A stretch of 64,000 nt of DNA from Nitratifractor salsuginis DSM 16511 (lineage in GTDB: Bacteria > Campylobacterota > Campylobacteria > Campylobacterales > Sulfurovaceae): assembly GCF_000186245.1 (NCBI RefSeq), contig NC_014935.1, positions 62,001 through 126,000 on the forward strand. Reading direction: 5' to 3'. The notes below the pieces were generated by a model, which ran no database searches, had not been told where the DNA came from, and saw nothing but the letters and a program-made list of their open reading frames with translations. Positions within the stretch are counted from its first letter, which is position 1; each line of letters begins with the position of its first letter. Of the stretch, positions 26,440 to 35,270 are shown one piece after another. The position numbers and the translations under genes are program-made.

Positions 26440-27084
26440 ATGCATATCCCCGACGGCTATCTCTCTCCGGCAACGGTGGTGCTGACTTATGCGGTGGCTG
26501 TTCCGTTGTGGATCACGGGCTTCAAGAGACTCCGCCGGGAACTCAACGAAGAGACGCTGCCGCTTATCGGTGCTTTGGCGGCACTCAGTTTTATCATTAT
26601 GATGTTCAATATTCCGATCCCGGGAGGGACCAGCGGTCATGCGGTCGGTGCGGCGTTAATCGCCATCCTCTTCTCTCCCTGGGTCGCCTTCGTGGCCGTT
26701 TCCCTGGTCTTGCTGATCCAGGCCCTGCTCTTTGGGGATGGAGGGATCAGTACCTTCGCCGCCAATGCTCTTTCGATGGCTTTTGTGGGCTCCTTTGTCG
26801 GCTATTATGTGTTTACCTGGCTCAAAAACCGCTCCTATGCCCCGTTTGCGGCGGGCTGGAGTGCACTGGTCGCCTCGTCGGTGCTGACAGCCTTTTTGCT
26901 GGGAATCCAGCCTATCTTTTGGCATCAGGGGGCCCAGCCGCTCTATTTCCCCTTCTCTTTGCGGGTGACCTTTCCGGCTTTGGTGCTACCGCATATGCTG
27001 TTTTTCGGAGTGGCCGAAGGGATTTTCACCGCGCTGGTCTATCGCTATCTGCACCAAAAAGAGCTCGGGGAGAAGGCGGCGTGA
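26440..27084 (+). CDS. nikM: Nickel ECF transporter substrate-specificity subunit NikM
   Basis: Binds the metal for an energy-coupling-factor importer. The 214 residues begin MHIPDGYLSP, the family hallmark in which Met1-His2 forms the Ni/Co site, so the start is certain. Six or so transmembrane helices follow, with GGTSGHAVGAAL and FGDGGISTFAANALSMA, both family motifs. CbiM homologues carry cobalt, but the separate nikN gene and the adjoining hypB favour nickel. First gene of nikMNQO-hypBCDEXA. Confidence 0.93.
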   Translation: MHIPDGYLSPATVVLTYAVAVPLWITGFKRLRRELNEETLPLIGALAALSFIIMMFNIPIPGGTSGHAVGAALIAILFSPWVAFVAVSLVLLIQALLFGDGGISTFAANALSMAFVGSFVGYYVFTWLKNRSYAPFAAGWSALVASSVLTAFLLGIQPIFWHQGAQPLYFPFSLRVTFPALVLPHMLFFGVAEGIFTALVYRYLHQKELGEKAA

Positions 27085-27392
27085 AACAAAGGCTCATCCT
27101 CGTAATTTCGCTTTTGGCGGCGGCGGTTCCCCTGGGCATTTTGAGCGACGCGTCGGCCTGGGGAGAGTGGGAAAAGGACTATTATAAAAAGATTTTGGGT
27201 TTCGTCCCGGAGGGGATGAGACATTTCGGCGGGATCGATGCCCCTCTTTCGGATTATGGTGTTTCGGGTCTGGGGCAAACCGCAGGATATTATCTCTCGG
27301 CGATTGTCGGGACCGTGGCGGTCTTTGCGATGATGATGCTCATCGGAAGATGGATGCTCAGAAAGGAACGTCGCAACGATGTGGAGAGATAG
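27081..27392 (+). CDS. nikN: Nickel ECF transporter accessory subunit NikN
   Basis: 103 residues with one N-terminal and one C-terminal hydrophobic helix and a soluble segment between. The middle has SDASAWGEWEKDYYKKILGFVPEGM, the pattern of PDGLE/NikN-CbiN-like proteins, then GLGQTAGYYLSAIVGT. Starts with GTG overlapping the nikM stop (GTGA) and overlaps nikQ by 14 bases. Confidence 0.85.
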   Translation: MKQRLILVISLLAAAVPLGILSDASAWGEWEKDYYKKILGFVPEGMRHFGGIDAPLSDYGVSGLGQTAGYYLSAIVGTVAVFAMMMLIGRWMLRKERRNDVER

Positions 27393-27924
27393 GCTTTTTT
27401 TCCCGGCGGCGGTGCTGGGCCTTTTGATCCTGAACGACGCCGGAGTCCTGGCGGCACTCATCGCTCTTTTGTGGATAGTTTCGCACAACAGTTTTTTCCG
27501 AATCAACCGTCGGGTCCTCGCGGGGATTTTCTGGTTCAACGGAGTGACCTCCGCCGGCTATGCCCTGGTCGCATCACTGAAAGGGGTGCCCTTCGCGGGA
27601 TATCTGCTGCTTTTCAACCTGAAGGTTTATGCCATCAGCTATTTCGTGCTCTGGTTCTTTTCGCGTGTCGACCTGGTCAAGTTTTTCGCCTTCAGCCGCG
27701 ATCTGAGCTATCTTTTGACCATCACCCTTTTTCATATGACGACCTATAAAAAGAGTTTCGAAGATTTCCGGATGGCTTATCGTGCCCGTGTCGTGCGTAA
27801 ACTTCGCCGGCAGGAAGAGGGGTTCATTCTGCGCGTTTTTGACTTTTTCCTGAGCAAAGCGATGCGTGATGCCAAAGAACGGACATTAGCGATGAAAGCG
27901 AGGGGCTTTTTTGATACGGTGTGA
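27379..27924 (+). CDS. nikQ: ECF transporter transmembrane coupling subunit (CbiQ/NikQ-like)
   Basis: 181 residues with about four or five hydrophobic segments and a basic C-terminal cytoplasmic helix. YRARVVRKLRRQEEGF and ERTLAMKARGF occupy the place of the coupling helices with ARG-type motifs that contact the ATPase. Shorter than typical CbiQ (about 225-250), so it is a reduced or divergent version. Overlaps its neighbours on both sides, indicating one operon. Confidence 0.8.
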   Translation: MWRDRLFFPAAVLGLLILNDAGVLAALIALLWIVSHNSFFRINRRVLAGIFWFNGVTSAGYALVASLKGVPFAGYLLLFNLKVYAISYFVLWFFSRVDLVKFFAFSRDLSYLLTITLFHMTTYKKSFEDFRMAYRARVVRKLRRQEEGFILRVFDFFLSKAMRDAKERTLAMKARGFFDTV

Positions 27925-28666
27925 GTCGATGGCTTTTGCCTACGAAGAGCGACAGGTGATCGAAAGCCTGAGTTTTGGAATCGAGCCGGGAGAGAAGGTG
28001 GCGCTTCTGGGGTGCAACGGCAGCGGAAAATCGACGCTTTTGCGTCTGTTGGCCGGGCTCTATCTCCCCAAAGGGGGCCGATATTTTTTCCAAAACAAAA
28101 AGATGGACAAGAAGCGCATCGATGCCTCGATCCGTTCCCAGATAGGTATTTTGTTCCAAAATCCGGAGAGTATGCTTTTCAACCCGACGGTCTTCGATGA
28201 AATCGCCTTTTCCCTGCGGGAATTCGGATACGACGATATCGAGCGGCGTGTGGAGGAGATCGCCGAACAATTCGGCCTCGAAGAGTTGCTCGGACTCAAT
28301 CCCCTCAAACTCAGCGGCGGAGAGAAGCAGAAAGTGATGCTCGCCGCCATTCTTGTTTACGGACCGGATCTGTTGTTGCTGGATGAGCCGACGGCGGCGA
28401 TGGACCCGGCCACCACCGGATGGTTTATCGATCAGCTGCTGGAGTGGCAGACGACACTGGTGCTGGCCACCCACGATTTGAGTGTCGCTTACGAGACCTG
28501 TGAGCGGGCCTTGGTCTTGGCTCCCGGGGGACAACTGCTCTACGATGGGCCGATGGAGCCGCTTTTGAAAGATTATGACTTGCTGGTCAAAGCCAATCTC
28601 ATCCACAAGCACCGACACCGCCACAAACGGTTTATCCATTCCCATTATCATCTACACGAAGGATAG
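27911..28666 (+). CDS. nikO: Nickel ECF transporter ATPase NikO with His-rich tail
   Basis: ABC ATPase powering nickel uptake. Walker A GCNGSGKST (about 36-44), Q-loop FQNPESMLF, signature LSGGEKQKVMLA, Walker B LLLLDEPTAAMDP and H-loop THD are all intact. The TTG at 27911 is preferred because IRCESMAFAYEE forms the first strand; an ATG six codons later is the alternative. The last 20 residues, HKHRHRHKRFIHSHYHLHEG, are strikingly histidine-rich and may bind nickel at the cytoplasmic face. Confidence 0.93.
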   Translation: MIRCESMAFAYEERQVIESLSFGIEPGEKVALLGCNGSGKSTLLRLLAGLYLPKGGRYFFQNKKMDKKRIDASIRSQIGILFQNPESMLFNPTVFDEIAFSLREFGYDDIERRVEEIAEQFGLEELLGLNPLKLSGGEKQKVMLAAILVYGPDLLLLDEPTAAMDPATTGWFIDQLLEWQTTLVLATHDLSVAYETCERALVLAPGGQLLYDGPMEPLLKDYDLLVKANLIHKHRHRHKRFIHSHYHLHEG

Positions 28667-28703
28667 AAAATGTTCAAGAAAAAATCTATTATAGGAGTAA
28701 ACG

Positions 28704-29474
28704 ATGTGTAAAGACTGCGGCTGTTCCCTCACAGGACACGAACATCACGAACATCATCACGAGCACCATTCACACGAGCATCAGAAGGCCCACGAGCATC
28801 TGCACCACAATCCCCAGCTCAATGATGCCAAGACCATTTCGGTGATCCAGAAGATCCTGGACAAAAACGACCACGAAGCGGCCCACAACCGCGCCCATCT
28901 GGATGCCCACAATGTGCTAGGGATCAATCTGATGAGTTCCCCGGGCAGCGGCAAAACGACGCTTCTAGAGAAGATGGCCGAAATGGCCCCCTTCAAGTTC
29001 GGTGTGATCGAAGGGGATTTGGAGACCAACCGGGACGCCGACCGCCTGAGGGCCAAAGGGGTTCCGGCCCATCAGATCACCACGGGAAGCGCGTGCCATC
29101 TGGATGCCTTTATGGTGCACAAGGGGCTTCACGAAATGCCTCTGGATGAGCTGGATGTCTGTTTCGTGGAGAATGTAGGCAATCTGGTCTGCCCCGCCAG
29201 CTACGATGTGGGGACCCACCTCAACATCGTCCTGGTCAGCGTCCCCGAAGGGAGCGACAAGATCGAGAAGTATCCGGTGATGTTCCGCCAGGCCGACCTG
29301 GTGCTTATCACCAAAACCGATCTGCTGCCCTATTTCGATTATGACATCGAGCACGAAAAAGCCGAAGCGCGCAAGATTAAACCGGGTGTCGATATTCTGG
29401 AGGTTAACATCAAGGAGCCAGAGACAATCGAGCGGGTGATCGAGTGGATCGAATTCAAGCGCAAAATGCGTTAA
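28704..29474 (+). CDS. hypB: Hydrogenase nickel incorporation GTPase HypB
   Basis: GTPase that, with HypA, loads nickel into the large subunit. The 256 residues start MCKDCGC, the high-affinity CxxCGC nickel motif. A His-rich region follows (about 12-37, repeats of HEHH and HHEH), then the P-loop SSPGSGKTTL (about 78-87), metal-switch residues around GSACHLDA, and TKTDLLPY for guanine recognition. AGGAGTAAACG precedes the ATG. Confidence 0.97.
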   Translation: MCKDCGCSLTGHEHHEHHHEHHSHEHQKAHEHLHHNPQLNDAKTISVIQKILDKNDHEAAHNRAHLDAHNVLGINLMSSPGSGKTTLLEKMAEMAPFKFGVIEGDLETNRDADRLRAKGVPAHQITTGSACHLDAFMVHKGLHEMPLDELDVCFVENVGNLVCPASYDVGTHLNIVLVSVPEGSDKIEKYPVMFRQADLVLITKTDLLPYFDYDIEHEKAEARKIKPGVDILEVNIKEPETIERVIEWIEFKRKMR

Positions 29475-29486
29475 GGAGAGAGCGGT

Positions 29487-29777
29487 ATGTGTCTATCCAT
29501 TCCCAGTAAAGTGGTCAAGATCGACAAAGAGAAAGCCACCGCCGTCGTCGATACGATGGGGGTGCAGCGTGAAGTGGGGATCGATTTCATCGAAGACGAG
29601 GTCAAGATCGGCGATTATGTCCTCATTCACATCGGTTTCGCGATGAACATTATCAGCGAAGAGGAGGCCCTGGCCTCCATCGAAACCTACAAAGAGATTT
29701 TGGCCCTGATGGACGAGGAGGAGCGCCAAAGGGCGATTCTGGAGGGGGATCAGTGCGAGGGAGGAGGGAGCGCTTGA
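29487..29777 (+). CDS. hypC: Hydrogenase maturation chaperone HypC
   Basis: Small chaperone that shuttles the Fe(CN)2CO unit between HypD and the large subunit. The 96 residues start MCLSIPSKVV, where Cys2 after Met removal is the functional ligand; an OB-fold and DYVLIHIGFAM follow, as in the family. Slightly long at the C-terminus (acidic EEERQRAILEGDQCEGGGSA). Overlaps hypD by four bases. Confidence 0.96.
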   Translation: MCLSIPSKVVKIDKEKATAVVDTMGVQREVGIDFIEDEVKIGDYVLIHIGFAMNIISEEEALASIETYKEILALMDEEERQRAILEGDQCEGGGSA

Positions 29778-30934
29778 ACCTGACACTGAAAAACCTCTAT
29801 GACGACTTCCGGGACCCCAAAACCATCAAGGCTTTGGCGGAGCTGATCACCCAGGAGGCGGAGAAACTCGATCGACCGGTGAACATTATGGAGGTCTGCG
29901 GCGGCCATACCCACACCATTATGAAGTATGGGCTCAAGCAGCTATTGCCCGAGAAGATCCGCTTTATCCACGGCCCGGGATGCCCGGTCTGCATTATGCC
30001 CAAGGAGCGGATCGACCACGCCTACATCCTGGCGCAGCAGCCTGATGTGATCCTGGTGACCCTGGGGGATATGATCAAAGTCCCCGGCTCCAAAGGCTCT
30101 TTGCAGCAGGCGCGCAGCCAGGGGGCGGATGTGCGCTTTGTCTATTCGCCGCTGGATGCCCTCAAGATCGCCCGGGAAAATCCCGAAAAAAGGGTCATCT
30201 TCTTCGCCATCGGATTCGAGACCACCACCCCGATGACGGCGGCGCTGATCGATCGGGCGGAAAAGCTGGGAGTGACAAACCTTCTTTATCATATCAACCA
30301 TGTCACCGTGCCGGAGGTGATGCGCGAATTGATCGACAGCCGCGACGAACATATCGACAGCTACAACAACCGCATCGACGCCTTCATCGGCCCCAGCCAC
30401 GTCAGCGTGATCGCCGGCGCCAAGATTTACCGGGAGTTCCCCGAGCGCTACGGCCGGCCGGTGGTGGTCAGCGGCTTCGAACCGGTAGATGTGATGGAGG
30501 GGGTCTTGATGCTGGTGCGTCAATTCACCCAGGGGCGCTGCGAGCTGGAGATCCAATACAGGCGAAGCGTCACGATGGAGGGTAACCTCTCCGCCCAGCG
30601 CCAGATCGACAAATTTTTCGAGAAGAGAGAACTCTTCAAATGGCGGGGCCTGGGAAATATCCCCCACAGCGCCCTCAAGCTCAGAGAGGCTTACGCCCAC
30701 CTGGATGCGGAGAAGGTTTACGGCGAACAGTTACCGGTGGAGGAGATCGAGGATCACAAGCTCTGCATCTGCGGGGATATCCTACGGGGGATGGCCGAGC
30801 CTACCGAATGCCAAGTCTTCGGCACCGCCTGCACCCCCTCCAAGCCCCTGGGCAGCTGTATGGTCAGCAGCGAGGGGGCCTGTGCGGCCTACTACAAATA
30901 CGGTGATCTTCTACAACGACGGAGCGATCGATGA
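29774..30934 (+). CDS. hypD: Hydrogenase maturation FeS protein HypD
   Basis: Scaffold on which Fe(CN)2CO is assembled; has a 4Fe-4S cluster and redox thiols. The 386 residues have VCGGHTHTI, HGPGCPVCIMP, FEPVDVMEG and the C-terminal Cys motifs CICGDILRG, GTACTP and GSCMVSSEG(A)CAA. The start is taken as the TTG at 29774, which overlaps the hypC stop (TTGA) with GGAGGAG upstream; a GTG at 29753 is the alternative. Confidence 0.96.
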   Translation: MNLTLKNLYDDFRDPKTIKALAELITQEAEKLDRPVNIMEVCGGHTHTIMKYGLKQLLPEKIRFIHGPGCPVCIMPKERIDHAYILAQQPDVILVTLGDMIKVPGSKGSLQQARSQGADVRFVYSPLDALKIARENPEKRVIFFAIGFETTTPMTAALIDRAEKLGVTNLLYHINHVTVPEVMRELIDSRDEHIDSYNNRIDAFIGPSHVSVIAGAKIYREFPERYGRPVVVSGFEPVDVMEGVLMLVRQFTQGRCELEIQYRRSVTMEGNLSAQRQIDKFFEKRELFKWRGLGNIPHSALKLREAYAHLDAEKVYGEQLPVEEIEDHKLCICGDILRGMAEPTECQVFGTACTPSKPLGSCMVSSEGACAAYYKYGDLLQRRSDR

Positions 30935-31932
30935 AAAAAACAATTACCCTGGCACAGGGAAACGGCGGCGCGGAGAACCACGCCCTGATCAAAGAGATCT
31001 TCTGGCGCCATCTGGGCAACGAGATACTCGACCGCGGGGAAGATGCGGCGGTTTTGGAAGCGTTGGAACGCCCCGCCTTCACCACCGACAGCTTTACCAT
31101 CTCTCCCCTCTTTTTCCCCGGCGGGGATATCGGGAAGCTGAGTGTCTGCGGCACCTGCAACGATCTGGCGATGATGGGGGCGCAGCCGCGTTACCTTTCC
31201 CTTTCGGTCGTGATCGAAGAGGGCTTCGAGCTGCGCATGCTGGAGAAGATCGTCCGATCGATCAAAAAGGAGCTGCCCCACAACGACGCCCTTATCGTCA
31301 GCGGCGATACCAAGGTGGTGCCCCGCGGAACCGTGGATGGGCTCTTCATCACCACCAGCGGGATCGGGGAACGCCGATGCGAGGGGATCGGCATCAGCCA
31401 AATTCAGCCAGGCGACGCGATTGTCGTCAGCCGGGATATCGGACGCCACGGAGCGGCGATCTTCGCGGCCAGGGAGGGGATGGAGCTCGAGAGCGCTTTG
31501 GAGAGTGACTGCGCCTCCCTCTGGCCCCAGGTGGCCTCCCTCCTGGAGGCGGGGATCAAACCCCACGCCCTGCGCGACGCCACCCGAGGAGGGCTGGCAG
31601 CGGTGCTCAACGAGTGGGCCGAAGCCAACAATCTCTGCATCGAAGTGGAGGAAGAGGAGATCCCCGTCAGCAACGAAGTACGGGGGATCTGTGAACTTTT
31701 GGGCTTTGAACCCGCCTTCTTGGCCAATGAGGGGACCTTCGTTCTGGCGCTGGATCCTGCCGATGTGCCCCTGGCGCTGGAGATCCTCGAAGCCTTCCCC
31801 GGCGGGGAAGAAGCGATGAGGATCGGGGAAGTCAAAGGAGACTACCCCGGCAAAGTGGTCCTCAACAGCCCCTGGGGAACCCGCCGTTTCCTCGACTGGC
31901 CCACCGGGGAGCTGCTGCCGAGGATCTGCTGA
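30931..31932 (+). CDS. hypE: Hydrogenase maturation protein HypE
   Basis: Dehydrates the thiocarbamate made by HypF into thiocyanate on its C-terminal Cys. The 333 residues show the PurM-like ATPase fold (NGGAENHALIKE, GGDIGKLSVCGTCNDLAMMGAQP, SGDTKVVPRG) and the essential C-terminus PRIC. The ATG overlaps the hypD stop (ATGA). Confidence 0.97.
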   Translation: MKKTITLAQGNGGAENHALIKEIFWRHLGNEILDRGEDAAVLEALERPAFTTDSFTISPLFFPGGDIGKLSVCGTCNDLAMMGAQPRYLSLSVVIEEGFELRMLEKIVRSIKKELPHNDALIVSGDTKVVPRGTVDGLFITTSGIGERRCEGIGISQIQPGDAIVVSRDIGRHGAAIFAAREGMELESALESDCASLWPQVASLLEAGIKPHALRDATRGGLAAVLNEWAEANNLCIEVEEEEIPVSNEVRGICELLGFEPAFLANEGTFVLALDPADVPLALEILEAFPGGEEAMRIGEVKGDYPGKVVLNSPWGTRRFLDWPTGELLPRIC

Positions 31933-31934
31933 GT

Positions 31935-33620
31935 ATGCGGGTCCTTCTGCTTGTCTCCGCCTTCAACTCCCTGAGCCAGCAGGTCTTTTGCCGCCTGGAG
32001 GATCTGGACTACGAGGTGAGCGTGGAGTTTGCTCGCAGTGAAGATTTGATGGAAGAGGCGGTGAAGCTCTGGAAACCGGATCTGATCCTCTGCCCCTATC
32101 TGATGCAAAAGGTTCCCGAGACGATCTGGCAAAAGACTCCCACCATTATCGTGCATCCCGGACCGCCGGGAGATCGGGGCCCCAGCTCCCTGGATTGGGC
32201 GGTACTGCGCTGTGAGCGCTCCTGGGGAGTGACCCTTTTGCAAGCCAACGAAGAGATGGACGGGGGCGACATTTGGGCCTCGGGTACTTTCGTAATGCCC
32301 GAAGAGAGCACCAAGGGGCGTATCTATCGGCGTGAAGTGGGGGTGACGACCCTGCACCTCATCGAAGAGCTCCTTCATAAGTTCGAAAACCCCGATTTCA
32401 CACCGCAGCCCCAGGGAGTCTTGGCGCCGATGCATCCCCCCGTCCGCCAGGGGGATCGGGCAATCGACTGGGAGCGGGAAGATACCGAGACGATCCTTCG
32501 CAAGGTCAACGCTTCGGACAATCACCCCGGCGTCAAAGAAGAACTCCTGGGATTGGAGGTCTATCTCTACGGCGCCCACAGAGAGGGGGAGCTTCGGGGC
32601 GCTCCCAAGGAGATCCTTGCCAAGCGCAACGGAGCTGTCTGTCTGGGGACGATCGATGGGGCGGTATGGATCAGCCACCTCAAAGAACCTCACCGCTTCA
32701 AACTTCCGGCGACCTATGTACTCAAAGAGCGGCTCAAAGGGATCAAAGAGCGGCGCATCCCCCTCTATGTCGATCCGGTGCTGGAGACCTTCAAAGAGAT
32801 CACCTTCGTCCAAGAGGGGCGCATTGGCTATCTGGGCTTCGATTTCTACAACGGGGCAATGAGTGCCGAACAGTGCATTCGTCTCAAATATGCTGTCGAA
32901 ACTCTGTGGGATGAGGTGGATCTGCTGGTACTCACCGGCGGGCCCAACTTTTTCAGCAACGGGATCCACCTGACGATCCTCGAAGAGAGCAAGAAGCAGG
33001 GGGAGGACGGTTGGAGCAACATCAACGCGATGAACAATCTTATTGAGGCGATCCTCTTCTCCGACGATATCCTCACCGTGGCGAGCTTCGGCGCCAATGC
33101 GGGGGCCGGCGGGGTCTTCCTGGGCCTGGCCTGCGATTTTGCTGTGGCCAGAGAAGGGGTAGTGCTCAATCCCCACTACAAAACGATGGGCTTAAGCGGC
33201 AGCGAATACCACAGCTACACTCTGTCCAAGCGGGTGGGAGAGGAAAGAGCCAAAGAACTCCTGGAAGCCTGTCTTCCCGTAAGCGCCAAAAGAGCCGAAG
33301 AGCTGGGGATGATCGATGCCCTTTTGGAAGCGGAGGGATATGACGAAGCCCTTAAAATCTGGTGCCGAGAACTGCTTGCCGATGAGGACCGCTACTACGA
33401 TCTTTTGGATGAAAAACGGGAGCGTCTGGAGCGGGACCGTGAGCACATCGATGCCTGCAAAGAGGCGGAGCTGAAGCGGATGCACCCGGAGTTTTGGGAC
33501 CCCGAGAGCGATTTTCACCGCCTGCGCCACGATTTTGTCTACAAGGTCTGCCCGACGCGGGCCCCTGATAGAATCGCACGCCATAGAAGAGAGGAGAGTC
33601 AATGCACGAATACTCCATAG
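31935..33620 (+). CDS. hypX: HypX (HoxX), CO-ligand biosynthesis protein
   Basis: Family work shows HypX makes CO for the active-site iron from formyl-tetrahydrofolate, a route that helps maturation under oxygen. The 561 residues have the two expected halves. The formyltransferase-like half (about 1-270) has [17 protein letters not shown]. The enoyl-CoA-hydratase-like half (about 285-500) has [23 protein letters not shown] and [11 protein letters not shown] with SGSEYHSY. It starts two bases after hypE and overlaps hypA by 19 bases. Confidence 0.94.
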   Translation: MRVLLLVSAFNSLSQQVFCRLEDLDYEVSVEFARSEDLMEEAVKLWKPDLILCPYLMQKVPETIWQKTPTIIVHPGPPGDRGPSSLDWAVLRCERSWGVTLLQANEEMDGGDIWASGTFVMPEESTKGRIYRREVGVTTLHLIEELLHKFENPDFTPQPQGVLAPMHPPVRQGDRAIDWEREDTETILRKVNASDNHPGVKEELLGLEVYLYGAHREGELRGAPKEILAKRNGAVCLGTIDGAVWISHLKEPHRFKLPATYVLKERLKGIKERRIPLYVDPVLETFKEITFVQEGRIGYLGFDFYNGAMSAEQCIRLKYAVETLWDEVDLLVLTGGPNFFSNGIHLTILEESKKQGEDGWSNINAMNNLIEAILFSDDILTVASFGANAGAGGVFLGLACDFAVAREGVVLNPHYKTMGLSGSEYHSYTLSKRVGEERAKELLEACLPVSAKRAEELGMIDALLEAEGYDEALKIWCRELLADEDRYYDLLDEKRERLERDREHIDACKEAELKRMHPEFWDPESDFHRLRHDFVYKVCPTRAPDRIARHRREESQCTNTP

Positions 33621-33943
33621 TCCAGGCACTGCTCGATCAGTGCGAAGAGCACGCCGCCAAACACGGGGCCGAAAAGATCGTCAAGGTCGTTACGAAAATC
33701 GGCGTACTTAGCGGGGTGGAGCCCGATCTCCTTCAGACCGCTTTCGATACCTTCAAGGAGGGGACGATCTGCGAAGAGGCGGAGTTCGTGATGAACATTC
33801 AGCCTTTGGTCATCTATTGTCGAGCGTGTCAAAAAGAGTCTACTCTGGAAGAGCTGGTGATGGCCTGTCCCGAGTGCGGGAGCCTCGAGACCAATCTGCT
33901 CGACGGGGAGGATATGTATCTGATGAGTCTGGAGATGGAGTAG
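33602..33943 (+). CDS. hypA: Hydrogenase nickel metallochaperone HypA
   Basis: Delivers nickel with HypB. The 113 residues begin MHEYSIV, where the N-terminal amine, His2 and Glu3 form the Ni site, and have the zinc site CRAC..CPEC (about 74-93). The start lies inside the end of hypX. Last gene of the nik-hyp operon; no clear terminator follows in the 89 bases before the convergent lipoprotein gene. Confidence 0.96.
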   Translation: MHEYSIVQALLDQCEEHAAKHGAEKIVKVVTKIGVLSGVEPDLLQTAFDTFKEGTICEEAEFVMNIQPLVIYCRACQKESTLEELVMACPECGSLETNLLDGEDMYLMSLEME

Positions 33944-34032
33944 CAGGGATATTGTCGCTCCGGCAGGTATTTCCCTGTCGATCAGGAACACACCCTATAT
34001 GCTTGCCCAGGGGACTTTCCCTCTTTTGAAGT

Positions 34033-34284
34033 CTATTGGGCGTTTTGGCAGCCGCTGCGTCCGGCGAACCACCCCTCGTAGTAGTTCCGGTCATTCCGAA
34101 AGAGTTCACTCTCTTTTTGATACTCCCCGTGGGCAGTGGCGCAACCGTCGCTGTATCCTTTCTGATAGGCGGGGCTCTGGGTATCGGCGGTCGGGGCCGG
34201 GCTTGGCTGGGCTGACCCCATACAGCCGCTCAGGCCCAGGGCCAAGAGTGCAGCGAATGAAAGCACCATTCCTTTCTTTCCCAT
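34033..34284 (-). CDS. Small lipoprotein, Cys-containing, unknown function
   Basis: 83 residues: signal peptide MGKKGMVLSFAALLALGLSG followed by lipobox Cys21 (LGLSGC), a Pro/Ala/Thr linker, then YQKGYSDGCATAHGEY and YYEGWFAGRSGCQNAQ. The GYxDGC and GW..GRxxC patterns give two conserved-looking Cys that may form a disulfide in the periplasm. AAAGGAG precedes the ATG. Family not recognised. Confidence 0.75.
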   Translation of the reverse strand: MGKKGMVLSFAALLALGLSGCMGSAQPSPAPTADTQSPAYQKGYSDGCATAHGEYQKESELFRNDRNYYEGWFAGRSGCQNAQ

Positions 34285-34340
34285 AGCGATTCTCCTTTTT
34301 TCGCAGATTGTAACACATCGTCGGTTTCAGTCGCAGGGAT

Positions 34341-34346
34341 TATAAT
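34341..34346 (+). promoter_or_regulatory. -10 box for the L,D-transpeptidase gene
   Basis: TATAAT 27 bases before the ATG at 34374, with GAGGAG between as ribosome site. Confidence 0.55.
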
Positions 34347-34373
34347 GGAGGCATCAAAAACCGAGGAGTAGCG

Positions 34374-35069
34374 ATGAGACGGATTTTAATGGGATGGATG
34401 GTCGTGATGACGGTTTTTCTTTTTGGAGCCAATGACGGCACGCGGGTGATCCCCCTGGGTAAAACCCGATTCAAAGTGATCGACAAGGCGGGAAAAGAGA
34501 AGATCGTGGATCTCAGAGGCAAAGACTTTATCGTCATCTCTCTCCGGGAGAAGGGGGCGGACGGTGCGGCCTATGCGGTGGATGGAGACGGTGTGGTCTG
34601 GTGGGCCGCTTCGATCTCTTCGGGGGCGAAGGGGCACGAGACCCCTTCGGGGATCTTCCCGGTTCTGCGAAAAGAGCGCTACCATATGTCCAAACAGCAC
34701 CCTGACCCCAAAGGGGTGAACAATATGGATTTCTCACTCTTCTTCACCAACCGGGGGCATGCCCTGCATATGGGGAATACCAACGCCATGAGCCACGGCT
34801 GCATTCACGTGGGAGAAAAGGGAGCCTCGGCGATGTTCAAATGGGCGACCCCCGTTACCAAGGTAGTGGTGACCCGGGAGCATTATCTGCCCTATGTCTA
34901 TCACGATCTGGGCAAAGCGGGTTACCGGGTGACCAAAAAAACCCCTCAATATATCCGGAACTATCTCAAGACGATGAAACCGGTAGCCCCCAGCGTCGAA
35001 GATCAGATTCCTGTCCCGGCAAAAAAAGAGGATAATCGGTCAAAAAAGCATTCGGGAGATATGTTTTAG
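34374..35069 (+). CDS. L,D-transpeptidase catalytic-domain protein (periplasmic murein enzyme)
   Basis: 231 residues with an N-terminal signal sequence (RRILMGWMVVMTVFLFGA). The YkuD-type catalytic motif is MSHGCIHVG (near 139-147), with the upstream His in GHALHMGN. Likely cross-links or trims peptidoglycan, or attaches proteins to it. The C-terminal tail is basic and Lys-rich (KKEDNRSKKHSGDMF). Own promoter (TATAAT at 34341). Confidence 0.85.
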   Translation: MRRILMGWMVVMTVFLFGANDGTRVIPLGKTRFKVIDKAGKEKIVDLRGKDFIVISLREKGADGAAYAVDGDGVVWWAASISSGAKGHETPSGIFPVLRKERYHMSKQHPDPKGVNNMDFSLFFTNRGHALHMGNTNAMSHGCIHVGEKGASAMFKWATPVTKVVVTREHYLPYVYHDLGKAGYRVTKKTPQYIRNYLKTMKPVAPSVEDQIPVPAKKEDNRSKKHSGDMF

Positions 35070-35086
35070 AGGGAAGTTGTCCGGAT

Positions 35087-35169
35087 GGTGCGGACGGAGA
35101 GACTCGAACTCTCACACCGAAGGCACCAGATCCTAAATCTGGCGTGTCTACCAATTCCACCACGTCCGC
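35087..35169 (-). tRNA. tRNA-Leu(UAG)
   Basis: Minus-strand cloverleaf with acceptor GCGGACG/CGTCCGC, anticodon stem CCAGA-TTTAGGA-TCTGG (anticodon TAG), a long variable arm, T-loop GTTCGAGTC and encoded CCA. Last of five tRNA genes transcribed in the order Pro-His-Arg-Arg-Leu. Confidence 0.96.
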
Positions 35170-35179
35170 ATAGAAGGGG

Positions 35180-35256
35180 TGGTACGCCCGTCAGGATTCG
35201 AACCTGAGACCGCTCGCTTAGAAGGCGAGTGCTCTATCCAGCTGAGCTACGAGCGC
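35180..35256 (-). tRNA. tRNA-Arg(UCU)
   Basis: Minus-strand tRNA with acceptor GCGCTCG (two G-U pairs), anticodon loop CTTCTAA (TCT), GTTCGAATC and encoded CCA; 77 nucleotides. Confidence 0.96.
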
Positions 35257-35270
35257 ATAAACAGTAAGGG

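Noticed and set aside
26395-26440. Cobalamin or NiCo riboswitch ahead of nikM
   Set aside because: The leader is under 45 bases, too short for either fold, and shows only the operator palindrome.
33944-34032. Small gene between hypA and the lipoprotein
   Set aside because: Some frames give plausible-looking residues, but there is no start with a ribosome site and no recognisable motif.
34801-34815. Additional parS-like CACGTG sites (also near 17291, 41404 and 49404)
   Set aside because: They match only the central six bases; flanking arms are not palindromic and differ from the two perfect copies.
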